From Gemmatimonadota bacterium (GTDB lineage: Bacteria > Gemmatimonadota > Gemmatimonadetes > Palauibacterales > Palauibacteraceae): a DNA stretch of 32,727 nucleotides. Below are positions 23,134-30,784 of this stretch, piece by piece. The DNA is taken from assembly GCA_029262175.1 (NCBI GenBank), contig JAJCZV010000024.1, positions 1-32,727 of the forward strand, written 5' to 3'. Both the position numbers and the translations under genes were made by a program. Under the pieces are notes generated by a model. It was not told the DNA's origin and ran no database searches. It saw only the letters and a program-made list of their open reading frames with translations. The first letter of the stretch is position 1. The number at the start of each line of letters is the position of its first letter.

Positions 23134-25905
23134 ATGCCTCCCGCCCGTGGTGATCGCGATGCCCTGGAGCTGTTTCAGGGCGCACTAGAAATACCGGAGC
23201 CTGAGCGAGCCGCCTGGCTGCGCGAGTCTACCGGTGGGGATGATGATCTCATCAGCGAGGTGGAGGCGCTCCTTTCGGCGCACGCCCGCACATCCGGCAT
23301 TCTCGATCGCCGCCCCTTCAACGACGATGTCGGCGTGCTCCGCGAAGACCAGATCGAGCCGGTCCTTCGCGAGGCCCTCGCCGATCGTTACGAAATCCGT
23401 GAGGAGCTTGGGCGCGGAGGCATGGCGCTCGTTTTTCTCGCCCGTGAGCGAAAGCACGATCGCACGGTCGTGATCAAAGCGCTCAAGCCGGGCGTCGCTT
23501 ATCTGTATGGGGCAGAGCGGTTCGAGCGTGAGGTGCAGATCGCCGCTCAACTCTCACACCCTCATATCCTCGGCCTCATCGATTCGGGCTCCGATGGGGG
23601 GGTTCTCTATTACGTCATGCCCCACGTCGCGGGCGAGACGCTCCGCGACCGTCTCAAACGCGAGGGCGCACTCGCGTTCGAGGCCGCCGAGCCGCTGCTC
23701 GAAGACATCGCCAACGCGCTCGCCTACGCACACGCGCACGGCGTGGTTCACCGCGACCTCAAGCCCGGCAACGTGCTGTGCGCCGGTACGCACGCGTACC
23801 TCATGGATTTCGGGATCGCCAAGACGCTCGACGAAGACCGCGAACAGCTCACCGGTCTCGGGCACGCGGTCGGCACCCCCAGCTATATGGCCCCGGAGCA
23901 GGCAGGGGCGGACCCCGAGATCGATGAGCGAGCGGACTTGTACGCATGGGGATTGCTCGCCTACGAGATGCTTACAGGCAGTCGCGTCGAAAAGACGAAG
24001 GGGGCCGTTGGCGTAGAGATTCGTGAGCGCCTTCGGGAGGCATCGCCCAGCCTCTCCGACGGGTGGATCGAACTGATCGCGAGATGCCTCGAACCCGAGC
24101 CCTCGGCGCGCGTCGCCAGCGCCGACGAGATACTGCTGCATTTTCAAACGGCCGACCGAATGAGCGCCCGGCGGAGCCAACGATCAAGACCGGCGATCTG
24201 GCGTAGATGGTGGGTCCCGACCGCGGCTGTGGTCATCCTGGCTGCCGGCACCATCCTCGCATGGCCCCGCGGACCGAGCTTTCCCGATGGCGGCGCGCCG
24301 GTGGCCGTCGCTCCGTTCGTCAACGAAACCGGCGACGCCTCTCTCGATCCTCTAGGCAACCTCGCCGCCGACTGGATCGCCCAGGGCGTTCAACAACTCG
24401 GGACGCTGCCCGTGCTTCCTTGGCCCACGGTGCTCGATGCCTCGAGAGCGGCGGCTGAAGATGGACTACCGACCGATATGGTTTCATACCTCGCACGGGA
24501 GATCGGGGCGGGAATCGTGATCACCGGCTCCTTCTACGATCTGGGTGATGAGATCCAGTTCGGCGCCGCCGTCACGGACGCAGCGACCGGCGAACGGCTG
24601 ATGTCACCCTCGCCGATCTCGGCTCCGAGGGACCGGGCCGAGACGGCGATCCGCGAGTTGAGAGATCGCATAATGGGGAGTTTCGCCGTCGCGTCCGACG
24701 AACGGCTCGCCGCCGTACCGCTGTCACGCGAGCCACCCAAGCTCGAGGCCTATCGCACGTTCGATCGGGGCATTCGACTCTATAACGAGCAAGACTACTC
24801 TGCGGCGTCGCGAGAGTTCGCGAACGCATTTCATCAAGACACGACGTTTATCGTCGCGCTTCTGTACCAGGCCACGACTCTCTACAACACGGGTCGGCAC
24901 GCGGAAGTCGACTCTGTCCTACGCCTGATCGAACCGAGTCGAGAGAGGCTCACCCAATACCAAGACAACCGATGGGAGTTTCTCCGATCCACCCTCGACG
25001 GGGACGGCGAGCGAGCGCTCCGCATAGCTCGGCGTGCGGTCGAGATGGGACCTGGGAGTCGCGCCGCCTACAACTACGGTCTCACAGCCATCCACCTGAA
25101 TCGGCCGGCCGAGGCATTCGAAGCCTTGACGAGTGTGGATCCAGAGGGCGGAGCCATGAGAGGCTGGGCCCAGTATTGGACGCAGCTCAGCCACGCGACA
25201 CACCTACTTGGCCTCTTCGATCAAGAGTTGGCGGCGGCCACGGCGATGCGCGAGGGGTTTCCAGAGCGACGTGTCGCCTCGGTCCTGCAAGCGCGTGCGC
25301 TCGCGGCCGCCGGCAACCAGGACTCCCTGGGTCGATTGCTCGACGGCATCGCAGCGCTCAGTCCTCGCACCTATTGGTCGTTTGCGGGAGCGCTGGTCAT
25401 CTCGGGCGAAGAGCTTTCCGCTCACGGGTACGCCGAAGATGCCGGCCCGTACTTCGAGCGGGCCATCGACTGGCTCGGAAGTCAGCTGGCCGCCGAGCCG
25501 AGCGATCGTCCCCATCGCTACTGGCTCGCGAGCGCCTACTACGATTTGGGCCGGTGGCCGGAAGCACGTCAGGTCTTCGAGGGGTTGGTCGCCGACTACC
25601 CCGAGCGCAGGGACTATCGAGGTCTTGCCGCGCTCGCGATCGCGCAGATGGGGGAGCCCGACTCGGCGCTGACCATATTGGGAGATCCTCCCCGCTTCGA
25701 CTCCGGCGACCACGTCCTCACTCGAGCCCGCCTGGAATCGATCTTCGGAAACGCGGACCGTGCGCTGGACCTGTTCAGCGAGGCGCTCGATCGAGGCACC
25801 GGCGCGGTACCGTGGTTACACGCCTCGGCGCTGCGAGATCTGTGGCAGTTGAGCGACCGGCCTCGCTTTCAACAACTCCTCGCGCGTTCGATGGAGCGTC
25901 CCTAG
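23134..25905 (+). CDS. Membrane-anchored Ser/Thr protein kinase with TolB/FlgO-like domain and TPRs
   Basis: The 923-residue protein starts at ATG 23134. Residues 1-80 are a short helical leader (LELFQGALEIPEPERAAWL) usual in these kinases. The kinase domain (about 86-335) has the glycine loop ELGRGGMALV, VIK Lys115, HRDLKPGN (Asp208), DFGIAK (Asp225) and APEQ (253-256), so it should be active. A transmembrane helix follows (361-377, VPTAAVVILAAGTILAW). The external part begins with a TolB/FlgO-like domain (VAVAPFVNETGDASLDPLG) and continues with TPR-like helices to the C-terminus (LYNEQDYSAASREFANAF, SAYYDLGRWPEARQVFEGL). The architecture suggests an external sensor controlling a cytoplasmic kinase. 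Substrates are unknown; the divergent serine hydrolase and the convergent amidohydrolase are candidate partners only by position. Confidence 0.94.
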   Translation: MPPARGDRDALELFQGALEIPEPERAAWLRESTGGDDDLISEVEALLSAHARTSGILDRRPFNDDVGVLREDQIEPVLREALADRYEIREELGRGGMALVFLARERKHDRTVVIKALKPGVAYLYGAERFEREVQIAAQLSHPHILGLIDSGSDGGVLYYVMPHVAGETLRDRLKREGALAFEAAEPLLEDIANALAYAHAHGVVHRDLKPGNVLCAGTHAYLMDFGIAKTLDEDREQLTGLGHAVGTPSYMAPEQAGADPEIDERADLYAWGLLAYEMLTGSRVEKTKGAVGVEIRERLREASPSLSDGWIELIARCLEPEPSARVASADEILLHFQTADRMSARRSQRSRPAIWRRWWVPTAAVVILAAGTILAWPRGPSFPDGGAPVAVAPFVNETGDASLDPLGNLAADWIAQGVQQLGTLPVLPWPTVLDASRAAAEDGLPTDMVSYLAREIGAGIVITGSFYDLGDEIQFGAAVTDAATGERLMSPSPISAPRDRAETAIRELRDRIMGSFAVASDERLAAVPLSREPPKLEAYRTFDRGIRLYNEQDYSAASREFANAFHQDTTFIVALLYQATTLYNTGRHAEVDSVLRLIEPSRERLTQYQDNRWEFLRSTLDGDGERALRIARRAVEMGPGSRAAYNYGLTAIHLNRPAEAFEALTSVDPEGGAMRGWAQYWTQLSHATHLLGLFDQELAAATAMREGFPERRVASVLQARALAAAGNQDSLGRLLDGIAALSPRTYWSFAGALVISGEELSAHGYAEDAGPYFERAIDWLGSQLAAEPSDRPHRYWLASAYYDLGRWPEARQVFEGLVADYPERRDYRGLAALAIAQMGEPDSALTILGDPPRFDSGDHVLTRARLESIFGNADRALDLFSEALDRGTGAVPWLHASALRDLWQLSDRPRFQQLLARSMERP

Positions 25906-25934
25906 CCTCTGAGCGAGTTGGGTGGGCGCTTTGC

Positions 25935-28013
25935 TCAACGCGCGAAAACGATAACCCCGTCCTTGACTACCAGGTCGATGTTGCGAAGCTGCGACATATC
26001 GGCGAGCGGATCTCCATCTACCAGAATCATGTGAGCGCGCATCCCCGCCTGAATAGTCCCGAAGTCGTCCTCCTCGCCAAACCACCGCGCGCCGTTGACC
26101 GTCGCGGCCCGCAAGATCTCCGCGTTCGGGACACCCGCCTTTTCGTAGGCTTCAAGCTCGTTGAAGAGCCCGACGTTGTCGGTTCCGGCTAGGAGAGGGA
26201 CTCCGGCCTCGACTGCCCGTCGAACAAAGGTCCCCATCTGCTCGTAGGCCTGAGTCGCGAGGGCGTATTGCTCGAGCGATAGCTGCGAACGGGCGCTTTC
26301 ATCGAAATACTGGACGTAGAGCGTGGGATCGATTGCGGTGCCGGTGGCGGCCAGTTTGTCGATCAACGCTGACGCTTCGGGGCCTTCGGGATCGACGAGC
26401 CGCCAATCCAGCTGCATTCTTCCGATGAGATTGACTCCCGAGTCGAGCGACTCGTTCCGGCCGTCGACCTGCAACTCTTCCGGCAGGAAATCTTTCCAAA
26501 TCCGGATATGATTGAAGCCGGCGATCCCGGCGTCCATCGCTTCCCTCCAACTGGTCCGCACGCCGATGTGACCGGTGACCGGCAAACCCTGGACCCTTGC
26601 CTCCGCAACGACGGCGGCCAGCACGTCGGGGTCGAGTTGAAAATACGCCTTGAGAAAATCCACACCCTGAGCCTTCATCGCGCGCACGAGTGGAGCGGCG
26701 GCCGCCGGATCTTCGATGCTGATATCCACCAGGGGGTGATACCCGCCTGGCCCGTCGATCAGGGGGCCGGCCGCAAAGACGGTCGGACCCGCCAAAATGC
26801 CGAGGCGAATCGCGTCCTTGTAGTCCAAGACATCCGACATCGCCGATCCGGGATCGCGAATGGTGGTGACACCAGCCGCCAATAGATCTGCGCCGGCGGA
26901 AGGTCCCCAGAAGTGCAGGTGGTTGTCGAAGAGACCCGGCAACAAGGTGCGCCCGCGGCCGTCGATGCTCGGCGTGCCCGGCGGAAGGTCACCACCGTCT
27001 GCGGAACCTCCCGTCAGCACTCGAAGGATTCGGCCATCGCGGACCAGCACCGTCGCGTTGGGGATCACGTCGTCGCTTGTCGCGGCGAACAGGCGAACGT
27101 TCGTGATCGCGAGATCGTCGGGCGGGTCGGCTGCGACGACGAAACGGGCCTCGAACGGGATGGGTGACATCTCCCCGCTCTCTAGCCTGAGCTTGTGGAG
27201 TCGCCGACCGGCTGTGACGACAAGCACGTTCTGTTTGGGGTGGAAGGCCAGCTGTTTCTGATCGAACGGACTGGTGTGGACGCGCCGAGGCGGCCCACCG
27301 TCCGTCGCCACCACGATGTGGTCTACCCCGTCGTGCGTCTCGACATGCGCTCTACTGCGTCCATCCTGGCTCAAAGCGACGCTCATCTCCCGCGCCGCTG
27401 TTTCCGTCAACCGCGTGACGGATCCGCTCTCGAGCTCGAGCTCGTACAAGTCGGCCCCGCCATAGCGACCGGACTCGAGCAGCAGGCGCGCTTCATCCGG
27501 CGCGATCGCGAACGACCATTCGTGCCAGTTCTGGGTCGCCGTCAACTGCTCGGCCTCACCACCCTGGACCGGCAATCGCCAGACGTGGGCATCGTACTGC
27601 GAGCGTTCATCAACGAAGTACACGCGGTCGCCATCCGGACTAAATGCGGTATGTCCGATCGACCCGTTCGTTCGATGGAGATACCTGGTACCGCCGGTCG
27701 CGAGGTTGAGGACGATGAGGTCCGTCCCCGAAGCACCGCGCGATGCGTAAGCGACAAAGCGCCCGTCAGGCGACCACGCAGGACGGGTGTCCCAGCTCGG
27801 GCCCCGCGTGATCTGCGTGGCTACGCCGCCCTCGAACGGCAACGTCCAAATCTTGCCCAGAATCGAGAGCGCAACCGTCGAGCCGTCGGGGGAGATCGCG
27901 GGGTCGCGAGCGCCCACCTCTACTGGAACCTGCGCCTGAGCCGACACACCGTCGGCAGCTGCCCCGGCGATCAGCAGAGCAAACGCGACTGCGACGCTTC
28001 GTCTCCCGAGCAC
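25935..28013 (-). CDS. Exported amidohydrolase with N-terminal TolB-like beta-propeller
   Basis: The start is GTG 28013, set by GGAGG (28020-28024) with 6-base spacing. A signal peptide ends at VSAQA (about residue 26). Residues 30-290 are WD40/TolB-like blades with repeated SPDG turns (ISPDGSTVALS, WSPDGRFVAYAS, FSPDGDRVYFVD). The amidohydrolase domain follows: strand region ITNVRLFAATSDDVIPNATV, DNHLHF (His365, His367), LKAYF (Lys455, the place of a carboxylated lysine), TGHIG (His482), NHIRIW (His502) and GTDNVG (Asp612). The metal site is complete. This propeller-amidohydrolase fusion occurs in exported imidazolonepropionase/prolidase-like enzymes; the propeller probably presents peptide-like substrates. 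At 692 residues it is shorter than many fusions of about 1,000 residues. It is convergent with the kinase gene (29-bp gap). Confidence 0.92.
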   Translation of the reverse strand: MLGRRSVAVAFALLIAGAAADGVSAQAQVPVEVGARDPAISPDGSTVALSILGKIWTLPFEGGVATQITRGPSWDTRPAWSPDGRFVAYASRGASGTDLIVLNLATGGTRYLHRTNGSIGHTAFSPDGDRVYFVDERSQYDAHVWRLPVQGGEAEQLTATQNWHEWSFAIAPDEARLLLESGRYGGADLYELELESGSVTRLTETAAREMSVALSQDGRSRAHVETHDGVDHIVVATDGGPPRRVHTSPFDQKQLAFHPKQNVLVVTAGRRLHKLRLESGEMSPIPFEARFVVAADPPDDLAITNVRLFAATSDDVIPNATVLVRDGRILRVLTGGSADGGDLPPGTPSIDGRGRTLLPGLFDNHLHFWGPSAGADLLAAGVTTIRDPGSAMSDVLDYKDAIRLGILAGPTVFAAGPLIDGPGGYHPLVDISIEDPAAAAPLVRAMKAQGVDFLKAYFQLDPDVLAAVVAEARVQGLPVTGHIGVRTSWREAMDAGIAGFNHIRIWKDFLPEELQVDGRNESLDSGVNLIGRMQLDWRLVDPEGPEASALIDKLAATGTAIDPTLYVQYFDESARSQLSLEQYALATQAYEQMGTFVRRAVEAGVPLLAGTDNVGLFNELEAYEKAGVPNAEILRAATVNGARWFGEEDDFGTIQAGMRAHMILVDGDPLADMSQLRNIDLVVKDGVIVFAR

Positions 28014-28163
28014 TACTCACCTCCAGGCGTAGATGCGATGTTCAATTCCTGGCAGACGAATGTCGCACGAGCGTTGGCCGAGAACCACCATTGCTTAGAT
28101 TCGGTTGCCGACCCGGGTGCGGGGGATCAGCTTCAGCGCTCAGACCCGAATCCATGAGGCTGC

Positions 28164-29840
28164 ATGCGACCTATGTCCCGCTTCGCCCGTTCATCGCTCG
28201 TTTTGATCGTCCTGTCCGCGGCGACTTCGGCCTGTCTGATGTCGGAAGACGGCCCTGCAGACCTTGTAGTCGTGGGAGGAGCGGTTCTCGATGGAACGGG
28301 CGCGGCAGCCATGGCTGCGAACGTCGCGATAAGAAACGGCGTGATCATCCATGTCGGACCGGGCGGGCCCTCCGCTCGGGACACGATCGATGCGACCGGA
28401 CTCACCGTTGCCCCCGGCTTCATCGATGTGCACAGTCACACACCGCCCGCGCTGTCCGATCCCGATCGTCGGTGGAACGAGGGCGTGATTCGACAAGGCG
28501 TGACGACGGTCATTGGCGGCCCCGATGGCGGCATGTCGCCCCAGAACATCCGAGACTTGGCGGCCACCTTCGAGGAACAAGGCGTCGGCACCAACGTCGC
28601 GTTCTACGTAGGTCACAACGCAGTCCGACAAGAAGTGCTCGGTGGCGATCAACAACGTGCCCCCTCGATCGAAGAGATGGCGCAGATGCGGAGTCTCGTA
28701 CGTGAGGGCATGGAGCTCGGCGCGCTCGGACTTTCTACCGGGCTCATGTATGAACCCGGGATGTTTTCCGTTACGTCCGAGGTGACGGCGCTCGCCGCCG
28801 AGGTCGCGCCCTTCGGGGGGATCTACGATTCACACACCCGAGACCCTGGTCACGACCTGATCGGCTCGGACCTCGAGGTGATCGAAATCGCCGAGGGAGC
28901 GGGCGTTCCCGGCAAAATCGGACACCTCAAAGCCGTCGGCCTCCACAACGAAGGCGTGATCGAAGACATCATCGCGCTCGTGGAGAATGCGCAGGCTCGT
29001 GGGGTCGAGATCGTCTCCGACCAGTACCCCTACGACGGGGCGGCCACCGCCGGTCTCACCGGGATCATCGTGGCCCCGCTGGATCAGGACGGACTGGAAC
29101 GATTCAGAGCGATGGGGCGCCAAGGATGGGATGAGGAGGGCATCGCTCAGCTCAAGGAGGCACTCGCTTCTCCCGCGCGGAGGCGAGCGCTCAAAGAAGC
29201 AAGCGAAAACGGCGTCGACGGCGGCTTCGCCTGGCTCAAAGCCACGGGCTACACCAGCATGCGGATCGTCAGCTCGTCCGACTACCCCGAGTTGGTCGGC
29301 AAGTATCTATCAGAAGTTGCGTCGATGCGCGGGGCCGACCCCTTCGACGCGATCTCGGACCTGATCATCGGGTCCACGTCTCCCGTGAACGTCACGCTCG
29401 GCGCGATCAAGGAGCACGACGTCAGACGACTGATGGTTCAGCCGTGGAACATGATCGCCAGCGATGGTGCGTATGCCGACGGCTCCGATTCCCCCGTCGG
29501 TCACCCGCGGGCCGCCGGCACATTTCCACGTCTACTCGGCCACTACGTACGCGAGGAAGGCGTGCTTTCGTTGGAAGAAGCGGTGAGAAAGATCACCTCA
29601 CTCCCTGCCGATTTTCACGGCCTCTCCGATAGAGGTCGCATCGCAGTGGGCGCAGCCGCCGACATCACCATCTTCGATCCGGAAGTCATCGTGGATCGTT
29701 CAGACTGGGACCACCCCAACCGATTCGCGGTCGGGGTGGAGCACGTGCTGGTCAATGGCGTGCCGGTTCTATCGGGCGCCGAGATGACGGGGTCTGCCCC
29801 CGGCCAAGTGTTGAGGGGCGGCGGAGCGGCCCCTCACTAG
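28164..29840 (+). CDS. D-aminoacylase-like amidohydrolase lipoprotein
   Basis: ATG 28164 follows TGAGG by 4 bases; ATG 28173 is an alternative. The signal ends in a lipobox-like TSAC (Cys24). The 558-residue product matches N-acyl-D-amino-acid deacylases: FIDVHSHT (His90, His92), LGLSTGLMYEPG (189-199), DSHTRD (His224), IGHLKA (His254), IASDGAY (Asp434) and the family ending GHPRAAGTFPRLLGHYVREE. In the classical enzyme the zinc ligand Cys lies in GNCG; here the place is GGPDGG (118-123), so the Cys is lost and Asp or another residue must take over. It belongs to a subgroup that may accept different substrates. The lipid anchor suggests action in the periplasm on D-amino-acid derivatives. It diverges from the propeller amidohydrolase. 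Confidence 0.9.
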   Translation: MRPMSRFARSSLVLIVLSAATSACLMSEDGPADLVVVGGAVLDGTGAAAMAANVAIRNGVIIHVGPGGPSARDTIDATGLTVAPGFIDVHSHTPPALSDPDRRWNEGVIRQGVTTVIGGPDGGMSPQNIRDLAATFEEQGVGTNVAFYVGHNAVRQEVLGGDQQRAPSIEEMAQMRSLVREGMELGALGLSTGLMYEPGMFSVTSEVTALAAEVAPFGGIYDSHTRDPGHDLIGSDLEVIEIAEGAGVPGKIGHLKAVGLHNEGVIEDIIALVENAQARGVEIVSDQYPYDGAATAGLTGIIVAPLDQDGLERFRAMGRQGWDEEGIAQLKEALASPARRRALKEASENGVDGGFAWLKATGYTSMRIVSSSDYPELVGKYLSEVASMRGADPFDAISDLIIGSTSPVNVTLGAIKEHDVRRLMVQPWNMIASDGAYADGSDSPVGHPRAAGTFPRLLGHYVREEGVLSLEEAVRKITSLPADFHGLSDRGRIAVGAAADITIFDPEVIVDRSDWDHPNRFAVGVEHVLVNGVPVLSGAEMTGSAPGQVLRGGGAAPH

Positions 29841-29866
29841 CCCGAGCGTGGAAGGACCCCAGATGC

Positions 29867-29895
29867 GCGAAAGCCCGCACTGGGCGGGCTCTCGC
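29867..29895. terminator. Bidirectional terminator-like hairpin
   Basis: AGCCCGC (29872-29878) pairs with GCGGGCT (29884-29890) around 5 bases. The stem continues past one mismatch with GCGA (29867-29870) and TCGC (29892-29895). It lies in the 80-bp gap between the convergent D-aminoacylase-like and DUF4198 genes. No T tract follows on either strand, but position and stability suit a shared terminator. Confidence 0.6.
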
Positions 29896-29920
29896 TGGCT
29901 CGGACACCGTACCCGACGGT

Positions 29921-30784
29921 CTAACGGATCTCGAACGTGAGCGTGGCCCAGTTCGACTCGTAGTCCACGTCTGGCTCGGCCGTCGTCTCAACCATGTGGA
30001 TCGTACGGATAAACCATCGACCGCCCTCGCTGAGCGGAATGGTCGCCACACCCTGACCGTTCGTACGCGTGGTCACCGAGACGGTGTGTCCGCCCGCGTC
30101 GTCGTGACCGTGATAGCGCTCGCTGCTCGCATACACCAATTGGTTGGCCACCGGCTGGCCCGCACGAAGGAACTTCACCTCGAGATTATCTCCGACGCCC
30201 AAGTCGTACGGATTCTGAAGCGGAACAAACTCCGCAGGGTATCCCAACTCGTGCGAGAATTCGGCGCTTCGCGTCCCGCCCACCTGGACCAGAGCTTTCA
30301 CATGCTTACTGTAACGTTCAGTGGCGTCATCACCCATCTTGCCATTGGCCTTGCGATCCTCGAGCACGTCAAGCACACCGTCGTGAACCAGGTAGGAATT
30401 GAACGCCGTGTCTTCCAGCGTGAACACGGTGGGGCTCGTCGACAAGGCGATCACGTAGGTGCCGGACCGGCCTGTGTCGAAGGGCAAGAGTGCCGTGTCA
30501 ACGCTGTCCGGGTCCCAATGATGCGCGGCGGTGTCTCGCCAAACGGACATCGGTGGATGCCTCACGCCCTCGGGCGAGACGATGCTTACGTCCGTCATAC
30601 GATCTCGCGTGATCGTGTTCTCGCTCAGGTCAAACGTTCCGTTGACAAGCGAGACGACGGCGGAAGAGTTGGGCTCGAGATAGAAGCTCTCGAGCTTCAA
30701 GAACATGTCGTGCGCCCGAGCGGTGGCTACGATGCCCACCGTGAGTAGCGCCAGCGTCAAGAGTGTGCGTCGCGTGAGTCTCAT
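29921..30784 (-). CDS. DUF4198 family exported protein
   Basis: The 287-residue protein starts at ATG 30784, which overlaps the RND pump stop by 4 bases (ATGA). A signal sequence with twin arginines (MRLTRRTLLTLALLTVG) ends at ARA-HD, leaving His25 at or next to the mature N-terminus. The mature part is beta-rich, with AHDMFLKLESFYLEPNSS at the start, NPYDLGVGDNLEVKFLRAGQ in the middle and GGRWFIRTIHMVE near the end, the marks of DUF4198 proteins. These are periplasmic proteins often linked to nickel or cobalt handling, and a His at the mature N-terminus plus His-rich loops (AHHW, YHGHDDAGGH) suit metal binding. Coupling to a heavy-metal-type RND pump strengthens this. Whether it binds metal is inference. 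The twin arginines could indicate Tat export. Confidence 0.88.
   Translation of the reverse strand: MRLTRRTLLTLALLTVGIVATARAHDMFLKLESFYLEPNSSAVVSLVNGTFDLSENTITRDRMTDVSIVSPEGVRHPPMSVWRDTAAHHWDPDSVDTALLPFDTGRSGTYVIALSTSPTVFTLEDTAFNSYLVHDGVLDVLEDRKANGKMGDDATERYSKHVKALVQVGGTRSAEFSHELGYPAEFVPLQNPYDLGVGDNLEVKFLRAGQPVANQLVYASSERYHGHDDAGGHTVSVTTRTNGQGVATIPLSEGGRWFIRTIHMVETTAEPDVDYESNWATLTFEIR

Noticed and set aside
28098..28152. GATTCGG/CCGAATC inverted repeat before the D-aminoacylase-like gene
   Set aside because: Only 7-bp arms with about 41 bases between them; too weak to call an operator.
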